Assembly (NCBI GenBank): GCA_003670825.1
Contig: QWQL01000134.1
Location: 1-8,741, forward strand
Direction of reading: 5' to 3'
DNA length: 8,741 bases
Origin: Planctomycetota bacterium
GTDB lineage: Bacteria; Planctomycetota; Planctomycetia; Pirellulales; UBA1268
In this document: positions 5,287 to 8,741 of the stretch, piece by piece
Position numbering within the stretch: position 1 is the first letter of the stretch
How the letters are laid out: each line of letters begins with the position of its first letter
The notes under the pieces: generated by a model
The model's input: only the letters and a program-made list of their open reading frames with translations
Told to the model about the DNA's origin: nothing
Databases searched by the model: none
Translations under genes and position numbers: made by a program

Positions 5287-7494
5287 ATGGCCATCGACAC
5301 CTATGCCCCCTGTCCCGGCGGCACCGGCAAGAAGATCAAGTTCTGCTGCGCCGACCTCGTCGGGGACCTCGAGCAACTCGACACGCTGATCGAGGGCGAC
5401 CAGATCTCCGCGGCGCTTGATCAGGTGAAGCGGCTGGAGGCGAAGACGCCCGGCCGGGCCTGCCTGATGGCCACCCGCACGAAACTCGAACTCGCGGCGA
5501 AGCAGTATGCCGAGGCTGCGACGAGCAGCCAGGCCTTCCTCGACGCCTTCCCCGCCAACCCACTCGCGCTCGGGCAGTCGGCGATCACCGACGCGATCGC
5601 GGGCCGGATGCAGGAGGCCGCCGCGGCGTTCGACAAGTCCCGTGAGGCGGCCGGCGAGGCTGCGGGGGAGGAGGGCCGGAACGTGGCGACGGAGCTGGTG
5701 CGGATCGCCGGCACGCTGGTGCAGGTCGCGGCGCAGCTCGGCCATGTCGGCTTCGCGCAGGGCATCGTCGACTGGCTGATCGATCAGTCGCTGGGCTCCG
5801 AAGACGAGCGGCGGCTCATGGCTGCGATCGTCGGCTCATCGGGCGTGCCGGCCGCACTGCGGACAAGGGTGCGGCTCGAGGAGCCCGTCGGCGCTGCGGC
5901 CTGGCGGCCCGACTTCGAGACGGCGCTGGCGCACGCCCGCCACTGGCGGCTCGCCAAGGCCCTGACGGCCTTCCGCGGCCTCAAGGGCATCGCCGGCGAT
6001 TCGCGGGAGCTGTTCACCAACATCGCCGTGATCTGCGAGATGCTCGCCAAACCGTTTGAGGCCTCGGAGGCCTGGGCGGCGGTGGCGCGGATGGGCGGCA
6101 CCCCGGCCGACGACGCCGTGGAGGCGATCGGCCGGACGATCGCCCTGGAGACCGAGGCCGATCCCGACCGCTCGCCGCTCGTGCGGTTTGCCAGCCGGAT
6201 CGCCCCGCTGGTCGTGCCGGGCGGCGAGGCGGGGGCGACGGCGCTCGACCTGCTCGACGACAAGCTCCGGCACACGGGCAGCTGCGAGCAGACCGCCTTC
6301 GACCGGGCACAGTGGGTCTCTCGAAACGCCGTGCCACCGCGGTCCGCCTGGCGGGTCTTCGACGGCTCGAGCCCGGCGCGGCTCCTGGCGACGCTCCTGA
6401 TCTTCGCCCGGCAGACCGATCGCGAGCCCGAGGCCGTGCTGCAGGGGTTCGCTCCGGACGTCGACGCGGCCCGGCCGATCGTGGAGCCGTTGCTCGGCTG
6501 CACCTTTGGCGGCGAGACCGGCGGGGAAGCGCTGCCCGGCACCACGCCCACCAACTGGCTGATGGGCAGCCAGTTTCGCATGCAGCCGCCGACCGCGCCA
6601 CCGGCGCCGGCGGCGGCTGGCCAGCCGTCGATGGTCGACGGCCTGCTCGACGAGCAGCGGGCCGCGCTCTGGAACCGGTTCCTGGCGATCTGGCCCGACA
6701 CGCCGCTCCCCGAACTCCTCGGCAAGACACCCCGTGAGGCGGTCCGCGATCCTCAGGCCGCCCGGCGAGTGGAGGCGATCATCACCGAAGGGGAAGCGAC
6801 GTCCCGCCGCCCCGATGCCTCCGCCGCCTGGACGGCGATGCGAGAGCGGGTCGGGCTGCCGGCGCCCGCGCCGGTCGAATCGACGCGGCCGCTCGAAGAC
6901 GGCGTCCCGCCCCTCCGGTGGCATCGTCTCGACATGGCCCGACTGAGCCTCGACGAACTCCGCGGCGTGCTCGTCACTGCGGTCGATGCCGGCTTCGAGC
7001 GGGCCGCCGAACGGGCCGCCGAAGCGGTCTCGAGTCGCCCCGATGCCACGCCTGCCGACCGCTGGGAGGCGTTTGGCGTCCTCGAAGACCGGGCGGCTTC
7101 GAGCGTCCGGAAACTGGAGATCATCGCCGAACTCCGCAGGCTCGCCCCGGTGCTCAAGGCCAACGACGGCATGCTCGACGTGGCCGAACTCCGGGTGCGG
7201 ATGCAGCGGGGCGACGAGGGCGACGTGATGCGACTGTTCGAGCACGTCCGCCGCGAGCATGCCCGCGATCAGCAGGTGCTGCAGGCATTCGCCGAGGTGA
7301 TGATGGAGGCGGGCGTCGACCTCTCCGCCCTTGCCGGACGCTCGTCGCCAGGCACGGCCGCGATGGGTGCTCCCGGCGGCGCCGCCTCGTCGCCCGGCAC
7401 CGCTTCGGCGGCGGCAGCCGGCAAGCTCTGGACTCCGGGGGGCGAGTCCTCCGGGCCGGCGGGCGAGAAGAAGGTCATCTGGACGCCCACCTGA
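5287..7494 (+). CDS. SEC-C-like motif and helical (TPR-like) repeat protein of unknown function
   Basis: A 735-residue protein with no signal peptide, so probably cytosolic. The ATG at 5287 was chosen because the N-terminus then starts just before the SEC-C-like motif and GGAG (5271-5274) lies 12 bases upstream; the longer in-frame ORF from 4936 only mirrors the regulator gene. Residues 8-21 resemble a SEC-C zinc motif (usual form CPCGSGKK...CC), here C9-P-G11-G-T-G-K-K and C20-C21, so the second cysteine is glycine. Residues about 25-330 are Ala/Leu/Glu-rich helices that look like TPR units. Residues 469-486 carry a W-P-D-T-P-L-P...G-K-T-P-R-E-A motif. More helices run to about 680. The last 50 residues are a Gly/Ala/Ser/Pro-rich tail with two W-T-P motifs (LWTP 714-717, IWTP 731-734). 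SEC-C motifs bind zinc and often mediate protein or ribosome-associated contacts in other families. No enzyme motif is visible. It is probably co-transcribed with ribD, 7 bp downstream. Confidence 0.85.
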   Translation: MAIDTYAPCPGGTGKKIKFCCADLVGDLEQLDTLIEGDQISAALDQVKRLEAKTPGRACLMATRTKLELAAKQYAEAATSSQAFLDAFPANPLALGQSAITDAIAGRMQEAAAAFDKSREAAGEAAGEEGRNVATELVRIAGTLVQVAAQLGHVGFAQGIVDWLIDQSLGSEDERRLMAAIVGSSGVPAALRTRVRLEEPVGAAAWRPDFETALAHARHWRLAKALTAFRGLKGIAGDSRELFTNIAVICEMLAKPFEASEAWAAVARMGGTPADDAVEAIGRTIALETEADPDRSPLVRFASRIAPLVVPGGEAGATALDLLDDKLRHTGSCEQTAFDRAQWVSRNAVPPRSAWRVFDGSSPARLLATLLIFARQTDREPEAVLQGFAPDVDAARPIVEPLLGCTFGGETGGEALPGTTPTNWLMGSQFRMQPPTAPPAPAAAGQPSMVDGLLDEQRAALWNRFLAIWPDTPLPELLGKTPREAVRDPQAARRVEAIITEGEATSRRPDASAAWTAMRERVGLPAPAPVESTRPLEDGVPPLRWHRLDMARLSLDELRGVLVTAVDAGFERAAERAAEAVSSRPDATPADRWEAFGVLEDRAASSVRKLEIIAELRRLAPVLKANDGMLDVAELRVRMQRGDEGDVMRLFEHVRREHARDQQVLQAFAEVMMEAGVDLSALAGRSSPGTAAMGAPGGAASSPGTASAAAAGKLWTPGGESSGPAGEKKVIWTPT

Positions 7495-7501
7495 AGACCA
7501 C

Positions 7502-8605
7502 ATGGCGTTCTCGGCCTTCGACGAACTGGCGATGCGCCGGGCTCTCGAGCTCGCCGCGCTCGGCCGCGGCCATGTGGAGCCGAATCCGCAGGTGGGCGCG
7601 GTGGTGGCGACCAGCGGCCACCCGGCGGCGATCGTGGGCGAGGGCTGGCATGGTGAGTTCGGCGGGCCGCATGCCGAGGTGATGGCGCTCGCGGCCGCCG
7701 GAAGCCGGGCGCGGGCGGCGACGCTCTATGTGACGCTCGAGCCGTGCTGCCACCACGGCAAGACGCCCCCCTGCACCGACGCCATCCTCGCGGCCGGCAT
7801 CGCCCGCGTGGTCGTCGCGGCGGGTGATCCATTCACGCCCGTGGCCGGCCGCGGCCTCGAGGCCCTGCGGCGGGGCGGCGTGACGGTGGAGGTGGGACTG
7901 TGCTCGGCCGAGGCCACCCGGCTGACTGCGCCGTTTCGAAAACTCCTGACCACCGGCAAGCCGTGGGTGATCGCCAAGTGGGCGCTGAGCCTCGACGGCC
8001 GCATGGCCGCGGCGGCCGGTCAGGATCGCTGGATCTCGTCCCCCGAATCGCGGGCGATCGTCCACGAACTACGAAGCCGGATCGACGCCGTCGCGGTGGG
8101 CATCGGCACGGCGCTGGCCGATGACCCCCTGCTCACCGTGCGGACTGCGGCCGGCTCCGCAGCCGGTCCGCGACGGCCGCTGCGGATCGTGCTCGACAGT
8201 GCGGCCCGGCTGCCACTCGCCAGCCGGCTCGTCCGCACCGCGCGGGAGTGTCCGCTGCTTGTCGCCGTCGGCCCCGGCGCCCCGCCGGAGCGAACCGCTG
8301 CGCTTGCCGCGGCGGGCTGCGAGATCTGGCAGGGCGACGACCTCGACCACGCGGCCCGCACCACAGCCCTGCTTCGCGAACTCGGGAGCCGCAGGCTCAC
8401 CAACCTGCTCGCCGAGGGAGGGCCCCACGTGCATGCCACGCTGTTCGCCACAGGTGAGGTCGACGAGGCCTGGGTGTTTGTGGCCCCGAGCATTCTCGGC
8501 GGGGCGGCGGCGGCCCTCGATCCTCTGCCCGACATCCGGCGGTTGTGCATCGAAGACGTGTCGCACCCCGGCGGCGACATCCTCGTCCGCGGCACCATCG
8601 CCTGA
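7502..8605 (+). CDS. ribD: Bifunctional riboflavin biosynthesis deaminase/reductase RibD
   Basis: A 367-residue cytosolic protein, the usual length for RibD. The N-terminal half (about 5-145) is the zinc-dependent pyrimidine deaminase: PNPQVGAV 27-34, HAE 57-59 (H57 zinc ligand, E59 catalytic) and PCCHHGKTPPC 81-91, with C82 and C91 as the other zinc ligands; GDP at 108-110 and VAGRG at 114-118 follow. The C-terminal half (about 153-367) is the NADPH-dependent reductase, with SLDGR 163-167, WISS 177-180, IDAVAVGIGT 194-203, DDP 207-209, LAEGGP 303-308 and DEAWVFVAPSILGG 321-334. Together these convert diaminohydroxy-phosphoribosylaminopyrimidine to 5-amino-6-(5-phosphoribitylamino)uracil, the second and third steps of riboflavin synthesis from GTP. 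All key residues are present. The ATG follows the preceding stop by 7 bp with only a weak GAAG upstream, which suggests translation coupled to the SEC-C gene. The in-frame start at 7331 would overlap that gene and is rejected. No other rib gene is visible here. Confidence 0.96.
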   Translation: MAFSAFDELAMRRALELAALGRGHVEPNPQVGAVVATSGHPAAIVGEGWHGEFGGPHAEVMALAAAGSRARAATLYVTLEPCCHHGKTPPCTDAILAAGIARVVVAAGDPFTPVAGRGLEALRRGGVTVEVGLCSAEATRLTAPFRKLLTTGKPWVIAKWALSLDGRMAAAAGQDRWISSPESRAIVHELRSRIDAVAVGIGTALADDPLLTVRTAAGSAAGPRRPLRIVLDSAARLPLASRLVRTARECPLLVAVGPGAPPERTAALAAAGCEIWQGDDLDHAARTTALLRELGSRRLTNLLAEGGPHVHATLFATGEVDEAWVFVAPSILGGAAAALDPLPDIRRLCIEDVSHPGGDILVRGTIA

Positions 8606-8610
8606 CGCGG

Positions 8611-8741
8611 CTAGAGCGCATTCAGTTTATGTGGAGCGTCGTCTTCGTAACCGAGGGCGGGCAGGCGAAGGGGGTCGGCGAACGCTCGCGGAGCCTTGGG
8701 CGTATCCTCGCCCGGCGACGCGACTTTTGCCGCCCCCGAGC
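8611..8741 (-). CDS. Possible C-terminus of an unidentified minus-strand gene, cut by the right edge
   Basis: Read on the minus strand, 42 codons are open from the edge to a TAG at 8613-8611. The tail includes ADPLRLPALGYEDD and ends HKLNAL. The composition looks protein-like and the gene would be convergent with ribD, with only 5 bases between the two stops. I do not recognise the family. A plus-strand frame from ATG 8629 is also open to the edge, so the coding strand is not settled. Confidence 0.35.
   Translation of the reverse strand, partial: SGAAKVASPGEDTPKAPRAFADPLRLPALGYEDDAPHKLNAL

Noticed and set aside
5118..5300. 61-residue N-terminal extension of the regulator from ATG 5300
   Set aside because: It has no receiver-like sequence, crosses the start region of the opposite gene, and the GTG at 5117 has a good GAGG site.
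5836..7503. 555-codon open frame on the minus strand opposite the SEC-C gene
   Set aside because: It mirrors the codon bias of a GC-rich gene; its translation is Arg/Gly/Pro/His-rich with no recognisable motif and it lies fully antisense to a better-supported gene.

Overview
This is a GC-rich window (about 70% G+C by eye) that most likely comes from a planctomycete, probably of the Pirellulales type. The main evidence is a large exported protein that joins a Pirellula/Verrucomicrobium-type heme-binding domain, a second cytochrome c domain, a DUF6797-like region and a beta-propeller. Supporting evidence is the remnant of a right-handed beta-helix protein and a SEC-C/TPR-like protein of a kind I associate with this phylum. 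The taxonomic call is inference from gene content, not from a marker gene.

Layout, left to right. (1) 1-284: two short out-of-frame pieces of what looks like one beta-helix protein, an N-terminal piece and a C-terminal piece with the middle missing. I read this as a pseudogene with an internal deletion. (2) 387-3635, plus strand: a 1082-residue exported di-heme protein with a propeller. (3) 3672-3740: a tandem array of three 22-bp units, each holding a TTCGC-tcc-GCGAA hairpin, between two convergent genes. The third unit supplies the end and stop codon of the next gene. (4) 3720-5117, minus strand: a sigma-54-dependent activator with intact AAA+ and Fis-type HTH domains but a receiver domain lacking the phospho-acceptor aspartate. 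(5) 5118-5286: a divergent intergenic region with weak promoter-like sequences. (6) 5287-7494, plus strand: a 735-residue SEC-C-like/helical-repeat protein of unknown function, followed after 7 bp by (7) ribD at 7502-8605, the bifunctional deaminase/reductase of riboflavin synthesis. (8) From 8611 to the right edge: possibly the C-terminus of a minus-strand gene convergent with ribD.

The SEC-C gene and ribD probably form one transcription unit, which links an uncharacterised protein to flavin biosynthesis by position only. The regulator is divergent from that unit and may regulate it, but no strong sigma-54 promoter proves this. The di-heme protein probably works in the cell envelope in oxidation of an organic substrate. 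I saw no rRNA, tRNA, CRISPR array, insertion sequence or phage gene. The most unusual points are the pseudo-receiver regulator, the repeat array that carries a stop codon, the SEC-C motif missing one cysteine, and the collapsed beta-helix gene. I do not see a clear new multi-gene system.
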